DNA of 64,000 nt from JAWOJB01 sp046484325 (lineage in GTDB: Bacteria > Actinomycetota > Acidimicrobiia > Spongiisociales > ZC4RG35). Position 1 is the first letter of the stretch. Each line of letters begins with the position of its first letter. Where the stretch lies: assembly GCA_046484325.1 (NCBI GenBank), contig JAWOJB010000063.1, positions 1 through 64,000 on the forward strand, given 5' to 3'. A program made the translations under genes and the position numbers. Of the stretch, positions 1 to 8,452 are shown one piece after another. The notes below the pieces were generated by a model, which saw only the letters and a list, made by a program, of their open reading frames with translations, did no database searches and was not told the origin of the DNA.

Positions 1-745
1 CCTCGATCCTCCCAGCGGTGCCGAGGACCTCGACCCTCTGGACGTGCTCCATCCGGGTGGACACCACGAAGCTCGACTGGCCCGCCCCGAACTCGAGGAT
101 GGCCGACGTCACGATGTCGGTGCCGCCCACCGGGTCCCTGCGGACCGCGGCGCGGACCCCGGTGGGCTCCCCGCCGAAGAGCATCCGGGACAGGTTGATG
201 GGGTAGCACCCGATGTCCATGAGCGCCCCGCCCCCGCACTCGCCCAGGTTGCGGATGTCGGTCGGGTCGTCGTTGAAGTAGCCGAACCGGGTCTGGATGG
301 CGAGCAGATCGCCGAGCCTGCCGGAGGACACCAGCTCCCGCACCGCCACCCAGGTCGGATGATGGCGATACATGAAGGCCTCGGCGAAGACCACCCCGGC
401 GGCGGCACAGCCGTCCACCATGGCCTGGCCGTCCGCGGCGGTGAGGGCGAGCGGCTTCTCGCAGAGCACGTGCTTGCCGGCGGCGGCGGCGGCCAGGGTC
501 CACTCCATGTGCAGGTGATTGGGGAGCGGGACGTACACGGCCTCCACCCGATCGTCGTCGAGCAGGGCCTGGTAGGAGCCGTGCGCCATGGGGATCCCCC
601 GCAAGCCGGCGGCTTCGGCGGCACGGCCGTGGTCTCGCGAGGCGATGGCCACCACCTCGGCGTTGCCGGCCCGCTGGATCGCCGGGATCACCTTCTCGAT
701 CCCGATGCTCGCCGTGCTCAGCACACCCCACCGAAGCCGCGCCAC
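1..745 (-). CDS. Gfo/Idh/MocA family oxidoreductase (3' end outside window)
   Basis: NAD(P)-dependent oxidoreductase acting on a sugar or cyclitol; the substrate cannot be read from sequence. The visible 248 codons start with a Rossmann segment (GVLSTASIG) and contain the family's CEKP motif at about residues 95-98, followed by the start of the substrate domain. GTG at 745 is chosen because AGGAGG lies just upstream and the Rossmann strand begins 5 residues later. A -10-like TATGCT at 770-775 gives a short leader, so this gene may also have its own promoter at the end of the sugar operon. It lies 47 bases after the SDR gene. The C-terminus lies beyond base 1. The family call is firm, the function open. 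Confidence 0.9.
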   Translation of the reverse strand, partial: MARLRWGVLSTASIGIEKVIPAIQRAGNAEVVAIASRDHGRAAEAAGLRGIPMAHGSYQALLDDDRVEAVYVPLPNHLHMEWTLAAAAAGKHVLCEKPLALTAADGQAMVDGCAAAGVVFAEAFMYRHHPTWVAVRELVSSGRLGDLLAIQTRFGYFNDDPTDIRNLGECGGGALMDIGCYPINLSRMLFGGEPTGVRAAVRRDPVGGTDIVTSAILEFGAGQSSFVVSTRMEHVQRVEVLGTAGRIE

Positions 746-769
746 GCCGCCTCCTCTCGATTGCCCCCG

Positions 770-775
770 AGCATA
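770..775 (-). promoter_or_regulatory. -10-like hexamer TATGCT upstream of the Gfo/Idh gene
   Basis: Lies 24 bases before GTG 745, leaving room for the AGGAGG site, so this would be a leadered, Shine-Dalgarno-dependent start. Confidence 0.4.
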
Positions 776-792
776 CGACGCCCGGCGGGCGC

Positions 793-1533
793 TCAGACCA
801 TCACCCACCCGCCGTCGACGTTGAGCGTCTGGCCGGTGACGAAGGACGACTCCGGTCCGGCCAGGAACGAAACGGCGGCGGCCAGCTCCTCGAACGTCCC
901 CCGGCGCTTGAGCGCCTGGGAATCGAGGATGCGGCGCTCATATGCCTCGAGATCGGCGTGTTGCAGGCGTTCGGCCTGGGTGGGGAAGGCGCCGGGCGCA
1001 ACCCCGTTGACCCGGATCTCGTGGGGGCCCAGCTCGCGGGCCAGGGCCCGGGTCATGGCCACGATCGCCCCCTTGGCCGCCACATACGGCGACATGCCGG
1101 CCCAGAAGCCGTGCCACGTGATCGAGGCGACGTTGACGACCGCCCCCGGACGCCCGCCTGCGATCATCGAGCGAGCCGCCTGCTGGGTGCAGAGGAAGTA
1201 GGCCCGCTGGTTGACGGCGATCGTGTCGTCGTGCTCCTCCACGGTGACGTCGACGAACGGCTTCGAGGGGAACACCGCGGCGTTGTTGACGAGCACCGAC
1301 ACCGATCCCAGTTCTGCCTCTGCCCGGCGGAAGGTCGCCTCGATCCCGGCGGCCGACCGGAGATCGCAGCGGTAGGCGGCCGCGATCCCCCCACCGGCGG
1401 CGATGGCCGACGCCGTGCCGCCGGCCCCGTCGAGGTCGATGTCCACGATCGCCACCGGATGGCCGTCGGCGGCGAGCCGGAGGGCGATGGCACCCCCCAG
1501 GGCACCGGCGGCGCCGGTCACGAGGGCGGTCAA
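793..1533 (-). CDS. SDR-family sugar dehydrogenase, probable
   Basis: Classical short-chain dehydrogenase of 246 residues. It has the cofactor motif TGAAGALG (6-13), NNA (83-85) and the catalytic triad Ser137, Tyr150, Lys154. It ends in the usual VTGQTLNVDGGW region. The start is TTG at 1533, which overlaps the TGA of the upstream dehydratase gene by 3 bases. Longer readings run into that gene in another frame and are not credible. Its place in an operon with a mutarotase, sugar-acid dehydratase, second SDR and diketo-acid hydrolase suggests oxidation of the free sugar to its lactone, the first pathway step. That assignment is inference; the SDR family call is firm. Confidence 0.88.
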   Translation of the reverse strand: MTALVTGAAGALGGAIALRLAADGHPVAIVDIDLDGAGGTASAIAAGGGIAAAYRCDLRSAAGIEATFRRAEAELGSVSVLVNNAAVFPSKPFVDVTVEEHDDTIAVNQRAYFLCTQQAARSMIAGGRPGAVVNVASITWHGFWAGMSPYVAAKGAIVAMTRALARELGPHEIRVNGVAPGAFPTQAERLQHADLEAYERRILDSQALKRRGTFEELAAAVSFLAGPESSFVTGQTLNVDGGWVMV

Positions 1534-3236
1534 TGCGACTCCCGGGGGACGTCGGCGCCGCTCGACCCCACGAGGAAGTCGAGATCGGCGCCGCGGTCGG
1601 CCTGGAGGACGTGCTCGACGTAGAGACGGACGTAGCCCCTCGCCGCCACAGGCGGCGGGGGCGACCATCCGGCCCGGCGACGGGCGAGCTCGGCGTCGGG
1701 GACGTCGAGGGTCAGCGAGCGCCGCTCGACGTCGAGGGTGATGGGGTCACCCTCGTGGACCAGGGCCAGCGGGCCCCCGGCGGCCGACTCGGGGGCGACG
1801 TGCAGCACCACCGTCCCGTAGGCGGTGCCGCTCATCCGGGCATCGGAGACACGCACCATGTCGGTGATGCCGCGCTCGAGCAGCTTGCGGGGCAGCGGCA
1901 GGTTCCCCACCTCCGGCATGCCGGGATACCCCTTTGGCCCGCAGCCCTTCAGCACGAGCACCGAGTCGGGCGACACATCCAGTCCAGGGTCGTCGAGGCG
2001 TGTCCTGAGGTCCTCGACCGATTCGAAGACGACTGCCGGGCCGGTGTGGCGGAGCAGGTGGGCGGAGGCGGCGGCGGGCTTGATCACCGCTCCGTCGGGG
2101 GCGAGGTTGCCCCGCAGCACGGCGATCCCGGCGTCGGGGCGGATCGGATCCGACGCCGGCCGGATGACGTCGTCGCCGACCCGGTCGCCGAGCTGATCGG
2201 CGAGCGGCCTGCCCGAGACCGTCGCGGCCGTCAGGTCCAGCATCCCGGCCAGCTCCCGCAGCACCGCCGGGACCCCACCGGCGTCGAAGAAGTCCTCCAT
2301 GAGGTGTCGACCGGCCGGCATGAGGTCGACCAGCAGCGGGACGTCCCGGCCGAGGCCGTCCCAGTCGTCGAGGTCGAACGGCACGCCGATCCGGCCGGCG
2401 ATGGCCAGCAGGTGGACCACGGCGTTCGTGGAGCCGCCGATGGCCGCACACACCTTCACGGCGTTCTCGAACGCCGAGCGGGTGAGAACCCTCGAGAGTC
2501 GAAGATCCTCGCCCACCATCTCCACGATGCGCCGGCCGGTGAGATGGGCGAGGACGAGCCGGCGCGAGTCGGGGGCGGGCACGGCGGCATTGCCGGGCAG
2601 GGTGAGCCCCATCGCCTCGACCAGCGATGCCATGGTCGAGGCGGTGCCCATGGTGTTGCAGAAACCCTTGCTCCGGGACATGCACGCCTCGGCGGCGAGG
2701 AACTCCTCAACCGCCAGCTCGCCGGCCCGGACGGCCTCGCCGAGCCTCCACACGTCGGTGCCGCTCCCGATCTTCCGGCCCCCGAACACGCCGCTCAGCT
2801 TGGGGCCGCCCGAGAGCACGATGGTCGGCAGGTCGACCGATGCCGCCCCCATGAGCTGGGCCGGGGTGTTCTTGTCGCATCCGCCCAACAGCACCACGCC
2901 ATCGATCGGGTTTCCCCGGATCGACTCTTCCACATCCATGCTCATCAGGTTCCGGAAGAGCATGGCGGTGGGCAGCATCTGGGTCTCGCCGAGCGACATC
3001 GTCGGGAACTCGAGTGGCACGCCCCCCGCCTCCCACACCCCGCGCTTGACGTGCTCGGCGATCTCGTCCAGGTGGCTGTTGCAGGGCGTCAGCTCGGACC
3101 ACGAGTTGCCGATGCCGATCATCGGCCTGCCCGAGAACAGGTCGGCGGGATGGCCGTCGGACTTCATCCACGACCGGTGGATGAACGCGTCGCGGTCGAG
3201 CCCGGCGTACCAGCGGGCGGTCCGCAGCTCGGTCAT
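1530..3236 (-). CDS. IlvD/Edd-family dehydratase, probable sugar-acid dehydratase
   Basis: Fe-S dehydratase of 568 residues, the usual size for the family. Candidate cluster cysteines are Cys52 (TPCNSH), Cys120 (GGCDKNTP) and Cys193 (GFCNTMG); the C-terminal beta-barrel includes the KGCGPKGYPGMPE stretch. The family covers dihydroxy-acid dehydratase (branched-chain amino acids), 6-phosphogluconate dehydratase and pentonate/hexonate dehydratases. The N-terminus (RSWMKSDGH) and the neighbouring diketo-acid hydrolase and keto-deoxy-acid SDR fit an aldonic-acid dehydratase such as an L-arabonate or L-fuconate type, rather than IlvD proper. ATG 3236 overlaps the stop of the upstream hydrolase gene (ATGA). 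The exact substrate is not determinable. Confidence 0.88.
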   Translation of the reverse strand: MTELRTARWYAGLDRDAFIHRSWMKSDGHPADLFSGRPMIGIGNSWSELTPCNSHLDEIAEHVKRGVWEAGGVPLEFPTMSLGETQMLPTAMLFRNLMSMDVEESIRGNPIDGVVLLGGCDKNTPAQLMGAASVDLPTIVLSGGPKLSGVFGGRKIGSGTDVWRLGEAVRAGELAVEEFLAAEACMSRSKGFCNTMGTASTMASLVEAMGLTLPGNAAVPAPDSRRLVLAHLTGRRIVEMVGEDLRLSRVLTRSAFENAVKVCAAIGGSTNAVVHLLAIAGRIGVPFDLDDWDGLGRDVPLLVDLMPAGRHLMEDFFDAGGVPAVLRELAGMLDLTAATVSGRPLADQLGDRVGDDVIRPASDPIRPDAGIAVLRGNLAPDGAVIKPAAASAHLLRHTGPAVVFESVEDLRTRLDDPGLDVSPDSVLVLKGCGPKGYPGMPEVGNLPLPRKLLERGITDMVRVSDARMSGTAYGTVVLHVAPESAAGGPLALVHEGDPITLDVERRSLTLDVPDAELARRRAGWSPPPPVAARGYVRLYVEHVLQADRGADLDFLVGSSGADVPRESH

Positions 3237-4078
3237 GGGCCGCCCACCACCCGCAGCCGTTGCTCGCCGAGCCCGTCGATCCCCAGCGTCATCACGTCAC
3301 CGGGTCGCAGCCACGGCGGATCGCTCATGCCGAGGGCAACCCCCGGTGGGGTCCCGGTGGCGATGACGTCGCCGGGATGAAGCGACATGAACCGGCTCAC
3401 GTAGGCGACCAGGGCGTCGACCCCGAACACCATCGTCGCCGTGGTGCCGTCCTGACGGCGGACCCCGTTCACGTCGAGCCACAACCGGAGCCCCTGAGGA
3501 TCGGGAACCTCGTCGGCCGTGACCAGCCAGGGCCCGAGCGGGCAGAAGGTGTCGGCGCTCTTGCCCTTCACCCACTGCCCGGTGCCCTCGAGCTGGAACG
3601 ACCGTTCCGACACGTCGTTGACGATGCAGTAGCCGGCGACATGGCGACCCGCATCGGCCTGGTCGACGTACCTGGCCGGGGTGCCGATCACCACGCCGAG
3701 CTCGACCTCCCAGTCGGTCTTCAGGGCCCCGGGCGGGAGCACCACGTCGTCGAAGGGACCGGAGATCGACGAGGTCGCCTTCGTGAAGATCACCGGCTCG
3801 ACGGGGAGCTCCATCCCCGACTCGGTGGCGTGCTCCGCGTAGTTCAGCCCGATGCACACCACCTTCCCCACCCGGCCAACGCACGGTCCCAGGCGGGCAT
3901 CGCGGGCCACCGGCGGAAGCCCGGCGGGGTCGAGGGCACGCAGCCGGTCGAGGCCCTCGGAGATCAGCACCTCGCCGGCGACGTCGTCGACGACGCCCGT
4001 GAGGTCGCGTACGACCCCCTCGGTGTCGACGATGCCGGGGCGCTCGGACCCGGGCACTCCGTGCCGGACCAGCCTCAC
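3233..4078 (-). CDS. Fumarylacetoacetase-family hydrolase, probable 2,4-diketo-3-deoxy-sugar-acid hydrolase
   Basis: A 281-residue member of the FAH superfamily. Metal ligands fit Glu124 and Glu126 (DWEVELG) and Asp155 (IVNDVSER). A flexible active-site segment (KGKSADTF) and the C-terminal SLHPGDVIATGTPPGV motif are clear. Close relatives cleave 2,4-diketo-3-deoxy-L-fuconate or -rhamnonate to pyruvate and a 2-hydroxy acid. An SDR resembling 2-keto-3-deoxy-L-fuconate dehydrogenase is encoded immediately upstream, which supports that step. GTG 4078 overlaps the upstream TGA by 4 bases (GTGA). Ureidoglycolate lyase-like annotation is an alternative, but no purine genes are nearby. Confidence 0.87.
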   Translation of the reverse strand: MRLVRHGVPGSERPGIVDTEGVVRDLTGVVDDVAGEVLISEGLDRLRALDPAGLPPVARDARLGPCVGRVGKVVCIGLNYAEHATESGMELPVEPVIFTKATSSISGPFDDVVLPPGALKTDWEVELGVVIGTPARYVDQADAGRHVAGYCIVNDVSERSFQLEGTGQWVKGKSADTFCPLGPWLVTADEVPDPQGLRLWLDVNGVRRQDGTTATMVFGVDALVAYVSRFMSLHPGDVIATGTPPGVALGMSDPPWLRPGDVMTLGIDGLGEQRLRVVGGP

Positions 4079-4818
4079 AGCGACATCCCCCCGTCGATCA
4101 CGAACACCGACCCGGTGACATAGGCGGACTCGTCGGATGCGAGGTAGACGGCGAGCGCGGCGATCTCGTCGGGGGTGCCGAGCCGTCCCATCGGTTGGCG
4201 GGTGACGAACGCCCCCATCGCCCGGTCGGCGTCACCGGTGGCGGCGAGGCGCTCGTGGAGCGAGGGGGTGTCCACCGTGCCGGGGGCGATGGCGTTGCAC
4301 CGGATCCCCCGGGTCACGAAATCGGCGGCCACCGACTTGGTGAGGCCGATCACGGCCGCCTTCGAGGCGCCGTAGGCGAATCGATCGGGGACACCGGCGA
4401 CGCTGGAGACGACCGAGGCCATGTTGACGATGCTCCCCCGGCCCGCCTCGACCATGGCGGGGAGCAGGGCACGGATCACCCGGTACATCGAGGTGACGTT
4501 CACGGCGATGGCCATCTCCCAGTCCTCCTCGCTGCACTCGAGGACCGAGCCGGCCGGCACCACACCGGCGCAGTTGAAGAGGGCGTCGACCCGCCCGGCC
4601 ACGCCGGCGAAGGCCTCCACCCCCGATCGATCGGTCACGTCGAGCCGATGGGGCCGGATCGCCGGATGCTCGGCGGCGAGCCCGCTCAAGCCGGCCTCGC
4701 GGCGATCCACCGCCCACACCGTGGCGCCCTCACGAGCGAAGGCCCCGGCTGCCGCCCGGCCGATGCCCTGCCCGGCTCCGGTCACGACCGCCACGGCACC
4801 GTCCATCCGGCCTCCCAT
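4075..4818 (-). CDS. SDR dehydrogenase, 2-keto-3-deoxy-L-fuconate dehydrogenase-like
   Basis: Classical SDR of 247 residues with TGAGQGIG (13-20), NCAG (82-85) and Ser135, Tyr149, Lys153. The stretches AAVIGLTKSVAADF and PGTVDTPSL, and the SAYVTG ending, match the BDH2/2-keto-3-deoxy-L-fuconate dehydrogenase branch closely, as recalled from the family. Its expected job is oxidation of a 2-keto-3-deoxy sugar acid at C4, giving the diketo acid for the next gene product. ATG 4818 overlaps the mutarotase stop (TGATG) and aligns with the short N-terminus of BDH2-type proteins. ATG 4806 (243 residues), with GGGAGG upstream, is the alternative start. Confidence 0.87.
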   Translation of the reverse strand: MGGRMDGAVAVVTGAGQGIGRAAAGAFAREGATVWAVDRREAGLSGLAAEHPAIRPHRLDVTDRSGVEAFAGVAGRVDALFNCAGVVPAGSVLECSEEDWEMAIAVNVTSMYRVIRALLPAMVEAGRGSIVNMASVVSSVAGVPDRFAYGASKAAVIGLTKSVAADFVTRGIRCNAIAPGTVDTPSLHERLAATGDADRAMGAFVTRQPMGRLGTPDEIAALAVYLASDESAYVTGSVFVIDGGMSL

Positions 4819-5606
4819 CAGCCCCGGCCCTCCCAGGTCCATCGAGAGGTGGCGACGAGCGGGCGGCCGGGCTCGACGAGCGCCCCGTCGTCGTGGTTGA
4901 AGGCGTCGGGTGGAGCCGTCTGGGGCTCGACGCACACGGCATGGTCGCGCTCGTCGAAGACCACCACGTAGGGGCAGGTCGAAGCGAGCTCGAGTCGGAG
5001 CACCCCCTGCCAGCTCACCGCCGGCGGGCCTGTCAGGTCGCCGAAGCAGTCGTCCCACGGCCCGGCAGGGACCGGGACCCGTTCCCGGCCGGCGACACCG
5101 TCCGGGTCGCGCCGGTACATGTGCCCGGCGGTGAGCTCGACCCGGGCCGCGGCGCCGCCCACCGGGCGGCGGAACCACGGATGCCAGCCCACCGAGGCCG
5201 GCATCGGCTCGTCGGCATGCACCTCCAGACGGAGATCGACCGAATCCTCACCCAGCTCCACCATCTGGCGGGCGTAGCCGGAGAACGGCCAGTCGTCTCC
5301 GAGCGGGCACACCCACCCCCCGCCGGCGTCGGGCTCCCAGCGGCGGGTGAAAACGGTCCCGTGGATGGCGTGGTCGCCCAGGTTGCGGGGGAGCCTGTGC
5401 TCGACCCCGCCGAACCGGAAACGGCCGCTCCGGACCCGCCCGGCGAAAGGCGCCATCGGGTAGCACCCCCATTCGATGGGCCCGGGGCCGGAGGTCACGA
5501 GCAGCTCGTGGCCGTGCACCCGGAGCGAGGCGATCCGGGCCCCGGCCTCCAGGTCGATGGACAGCTCGGCCGAGCCGGATTCCAGCGTCGCCATCGCAGA
5601 GGGCAT
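4818..5606 (-). CDS. Aldose 1-epimerase (mutarotase) family protein
   Basis: Galactose-mutarotase superfamily protein of 262 residues. It contains the N-terminal GARIASLRVHGHELL strand region, the substrate-site histidine in HAIHG (near residue 104) and the VGWHPWFRR motif with a second conserved histidine, plus an acidic residue in the C-terminal VCVEPQT region. It interconverts sugar anomers so that the dehydrogenase receives its preferred form. It is the first gene of the operon. ATG 5606 is preferred because TAGATT lies 8 bases before it, the leaderless layout seen across the window; ATG 5594 is the alternative. Specificity is unknown. Confidence 0.87.
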   Translation of the reverse strand: MPSAMATLESGSAELSIDLEAGARIASLRVHGHELLVTSGPGPIEWGCYPMAPFAGRVRSGRFRFGGVEHRLPRNLGDHAIHGTVFTRRWEPDAGGGWVCPLGDDWPFSGYARQMVELGEDSVDLRLEVHADEPMPASVGWHPWFRRPVGGAAARVELTAGHMYRRDPDGVAGRERVPVPAGPWDDCFGDLTGPPAVSWQGVLRLELASTCPYVVVFDERDHAVCVEPQTAPPDAFNHDDGALVEPGRPLVATSRWTWEGRG

Positions 5607-5614
5607 GCCCGGCG

Positions 5615-5620
5615 AATCTA
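5615..5620 (-). promoter_or_regulatory. Leaderless -10 TAGATT for the sugar operon
   Basis: Eight bases before ATG 5606; the only clear promoter for the overlapping gene chain down to 793. Confidence 0.5.
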
Positions 5621-5637
5621 CTCGGCCGGGACGGGCA

Positions 5638-5643
5638 TATCGT
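5638..5643 (+). promoter_or_regulatory. Leaderless -10 TATCGT for the MFS gene
   Basis: Six bases before GTG 5650. It is divergent from the sugar-operon promoter within a 43-base gap, so one regulator could govern both directions. Confidence 0.5.
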
Positions 5644-5649
5644 CGGGCC

Positions 5650-6843
5650 GTGCGGTTCCGGCGCGTCCTGGTCGTGGCGGTGGTCGCCCTCGTGGCCGTG
5701 GGCATGTCCAAGGCCGCGCTGGGGGTGGCTTGGCCGGCAATGGCAACCGATCTCGGGCGGGACCTCGCCGAGTTGGGCGTCCTGCTCGCCGCCTTCCTCG
5801 TCGCCTACCTGGCCGCGACCATGGTGGGCGGCGACCTGATGGGCCGGTTCGGCCCGGGAGCGGTGCTCACCACCGCAGGCGGGGTGGGGGCGGTGGCGCT
5901 CGTCGGGTACGCGCTGGCTCAGACCTGGACCATCCTCGTCGCCGCCGCCGTGCTGGCCGGGGCGGCGGGAGGTCTCGTCGACGTCGGGGTCAACGCCCGC
6001 ATAGCGGTGGCCGGTGGCGCCCGCAGCATGGGCATCCTCCACGCCGGCTTCGGGGTGGGTGCCACCCTCGGGCCCCTGCTCATGGCCTCGCTGATCGCCT
6101 CGGGCGGCTCCTGGCGGGCCGGGTTCCTGGTCCTCGGCGCCGTGCAGTCGGTGGCGGCCGCCGGGTTCCTGGCCACCCGGTCGGGATGGGGCGAGGGGAC
6201 GAGCCGGATCGGGCGGGGAGCCCGGCCCGCGCTGGAGGACGGTCCCCTGCTCGTCCTCTCGCTCGCCGTCTTCGCCCTCTACACGGGGCTCGAGGTCGGG
6301 GCGGCCCAGTGGTCGTTCACGCTCTTTACCGAGGGGAGATCGATCTCCCCGGGGGTGGCAGGGTTGGCGGTGGCCGGGTTCTGGGCCGGGATTACCGGGT
6401 CGCGGATCGTGCTCGGCGTCCTGGGGGATCGGCTGCCCCCCGGGCGAGCGTTGGCGATCGGCAGCACGACGGCAGCCGTGGCGATGGGGGTGATGTGGTG
6501 GAGCCCGGCACCCTGGACGGGCCCGGCCGCGCTGATGGCGGGCGGCCTCGCCCTCGGCCCGGTTTTCCCGCTGCTCATGCTCGCCACCCCGGTCCGGGTA
6601 GGCGTGGCCTTCACCCCCTGGGCGGTCGGCTACCAGATCGCCGCCGCCAGCGCCGGGGCGGCAGTCGTCCCAGGCGGCATCGGCCTCGCCGTGGGATGGG
6701 CGGGCCTGGAGGCAATCACGCCGGTCCTCCTGGTCGTCGCCGTCGGTCTCATCGCCGGCATCCGGGCGCTGGAGCGGCGCGGCGCGGGCCCGGAAGCCGG
6801 GCACCGGGGTCCGATGGCGAACCCGGCCGGCTCGTCGCCGTAG
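5650..6843 (+). CDS. MFS transporter, FucP/YfkF-like, possibly sugar uptake
   Basis: Polytopic membrane protein of 397 residues with about 12 hydrophobic segments and the half-repeat loop GDLMGRFGPGAV near residue 60. The first segment begins directly after RFRRVLV. The fold and the G-rich helices (GVGATLGPLLMASL) fit the major facilitator superfamily of sugar permeases and small-molecule exporters. GTG 5650 follows a leaderless promoter. Divergence from the sugar operon suggests it moves that pathway's substrate, an inference from position only. The C-terminus is a charged tail. The start is supported by the promoter and by the end of the divergent gene. Confidence 0.82.
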   Translation: MRFRRVLVVAVVALVAVGMSKAALGVAWPAMATDLGRDLAELGVLLAAFLVAYLAATMVGGDLMGRFGPGAVLTTAGGVGAVALVGYALAQTWTILVAAAVLAGAAGGLVDVGVNARIAVAGGARSMGILHAGFGVGATLGPLLMASLIASGGSWRAGFLVLGAVQSVAAAGFLATRSGWGEGTSRIGRGARPALEDGPLLVLSLAVFALYTGLEVGAAQWSFTLFTEGRSISPGVAGLAVAGFWAGITGSRIVLGVLGDRLPPGRALAIGSTTAAVAMGVMWWSPAPWTGPAALMAGGLALGPVFPLLMLATPVRVGVAFTPWAVGYQIAAASAGAAVVPGGIGLAVGWAGLEAITPVLLVVAVGLIAGIRALERRGAGPEAGHRGPMANPAGSSP

Positions 6844-6857
6844 GCGGGATCTCGACC

Positions 6858-7259
6858 TCAGCCGGACAGGAGACCGGCCGCCATCACGGCCAGCTCGACG
6901 TCCTCGTGCTCGGGAAGCCCGCTCACCCCGATCGCCCCCACCACCTCGCCGTCGACCACGAGCGGGACGCCTCCACCCCAGGAGACGAACCGCACATCGC
7001 CGAAGTTCGACATCGGAAACCCCTCGGCCCGCGAGCGGGCACCCAGCTCGGAGGTGGCGATCCGCTCCCGGGCGGCGGTGAACGCCTTGTTGATCGCGAT
7101 CGTGATCGATGGCAACCGGCAGCCGTCGGTCCGGACGAACGCGAGAAGCTCACCGTGGGCATCGACGACGGCCACGGCGGCTCCCGCGCCCTGCGATTCG
7201 AGCTCCGTCCGCACGGCGTCGACCAGCCGGAGGGCGTCGGCGTGGGAGAGATCGGGCAT
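6858..7259 (-). CDS. HbpS/GlcG-family (haem-degrading/PduO-C-like) protein
   Basis: Small soluble protein of 133 residues, the usual length of the HbpS/GlcG fold. Family features seen are AAVAVVDAHGELLAFVRTDG, an INKAFTAA helix and the glycine-rich end SWGGGVPLVVDGEVVGAIGVSG. Family members bind haem or cobalamin or accompany small-acid catabolic enzymes; none of these roles can be assigned here. ATG 7259 lies 2 bases after the stop of the upstream Gfo/Idh gene, so the two are co-transcribed and probably functionally linked. Confidence 0.85.
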   Translation of the reverse strand: MPDLSHADALRLVDAVRTELESQGAGAAVAVVDAHGELLAFVRTDGCRLPSITIAINKAFTAARERIATSELGARSRAEGFPMSNFGDVRFVSWGGGVPLVVDGEVVGAIGVSGLPEHEDVELAVMAAGLLSG

Positions 7260-7261
7260 GT

Positions 7262-8407
7262 TCACCTCACCTCGGTCAGGGCGATGGGGCACCGCTCGCG
7301 GGCCGAAAGGATCGCCGCCTCCATCACCCGTTGGGTCTCGTAGGCGTCGGCGAAGTCGGGGAGCGGGACCGGAGGCTCCACCCCCGACAGGGCGCCGACG
7401 ATGTCGGCCGCCTGGTTCACGAACGTGTGCTCGTAGCCGAGCCAGTGGCCATCGGGCCACCAGGCGGAGGCGTAGGGATGCTCGGGATCGGTGACAAGCA
7501 CGCTCCGCCAACCACGCTCGGCCGGGGCGAGCCGGGCGTCGAAGACCCCGAGCTCGTTCATCCGCTCGAAGTCGAATCGAATCGCCCCGTGCTCGCCGTG
7601 GATTTCGATCCGGTGGGAGTTCTTGTACCCCGTGGCGAGCCTCGTGGCCTCGAAGCTGGCCACCGCCCCTCCGGCGAACCGGCCGAGGAACAGGACGGCA
7701 TCGTCGACCGTGCTCGGCGCCCGCCTGGAAGGATCCTCGGGCAGGGGCCGCTCCGCCACGAACCTGGCCTCGATCGCCCCGGCCACCTCGACGAACTCCT
7801 CACCGGTGAGGAATCGGGCCAGGTCGATGATATGGGCGTTGAGGTCGCCGTGGGCACCCGATCCGGCCTCCTCTCCCCGGAAGCGCCAGAGGAGCGGGGT
7901 CTCGGGCCCGCCCCAGCTCTGGAGGTAGACGGCGCGGACGTGGCGGACGGGGCCGACGAGGCCGTCCCTCACCAGTCGGTGGGCGTAGGCGAGAGCCGGG
8001 ACCCGCCGGTAGTTGAACCACACGAAGGTGCGGGCGTCCGAACCGGCGGCCGCCGAGGCCATCTCGAGGGCATCGGCCAGGGTGCCCGCGAGCGGCTTCT
8101 CGCAGGCCACGTGCTTCCCGGCCTGGAGGGCGGCCATGGCCTGGTCGCGGTGGAGATGGTTGGGGGTGGCGACGTCGACGAGCCTGACCGCGGGATCGGC
8201 CACCGCCTCCTCCCAGCGGGCCGTCCATCGTCGCCACCCGAACCGCGGGCCGAAGCCGGCCAGGTACTCGGTGTCGCGGGCGGCCACCACCTCGAGGGTC
8301 GGGTGCGCCGGCAGGTCGAAGAAGCGGGGAGCCTGGCTCCAGGCGTTGGAGTGGGCCCTGCCCATGAACTTCGATCCCAACAGCGCGACGCCCAGGCCCT
8401 GGCTCAT
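7262..8407 (-). CDS. Gfo/Idh/MocA family oxidoreductase
   Basis: Complete 381-residue oxidoreductase. The nucleotide site is ALLGSKFMGRAHS (9-21), followed by VATPNHLH and the hallmark CEKP near residue 106. The C-terminal domain includes HGDLNAHIIDLARFL, with the histidine expected near the substrate. Members oxidise or isomerise sugars, inositols or amino sugars using NAD(P). Its start at ATG 8407 follows TAGCGT by 7 bases, and a long in-frame extension upstream is rejected because it would cross the divergent gene. It forms a two-gene unit with the HbpS-like protein. Substrate unknown. Confidence 0.9.
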   Translation of the reverse strand: MSQGLGVALLGSKFMGRAHSNAWSQAPRFFDLPAHPTLEVVAARDTEYLAGFGPRFGWRRWTARWEEAVADPAVRLVDVATPNHLHRDQAMAALQAGKHVACEKPLAGTLADALEMASAAAGSDARTFVWFNYRRVPALAYAHRLVRDGLVGPVRHVRAVYLQSWGGPETPLLWRFRGEEAGSGAHGDLNAHIIDLARFLTGEEFVEVAGAIEARFVAERPLPEDPSRRAPSTVDDAVLFLGRFAGGAVASFEATRLATGYKNSHRIEIHGEHGAIRFDFERMNELGVFDARLAPAERGWRSVLVTDPEHPYASAWWPDGHWLGYEHTFVNQAADIVGALSGVEPPVPLPDFADAYETQRVMEAAILSARERCPIALTEVR

Positions 8408-8414
8408 CGCCCCC

Positions 8415-8420
8415 ACGCTA
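8415..8420 (-). promoter_or_regulatory. Leaderless -10 TAGCGT for the Gfo/Idh gene
   Basis: Seven bases before ATG 8407. Confidence 0.55.
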
Positions 8421-8437
8421 TCGCAGGTCGCGCCCGG

Positions 8438-8443
8438 TACGGT
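8438..8443 (+). promoter_or_regulatory. Leaderless -10 TACGGT for the DUF402 gene
   Basis: Nine bases before GTG 8453. It is back to back with the Gfo/Idh promoter in a 45-base gap. Confidence 0.45.
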
Positions 8444-8452
8444 GTGGCGGTC

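Noticed and set aside
4893..7343. 816-codon plus-strand frame opposite the mutarotase, MFS and HbpS-like genes
   Set aside because: Runs antisense or out of frame through clear genes, and its protein is low-complexity Arg/Gly/Pro typical of shadow frames in GC-rich DNA.
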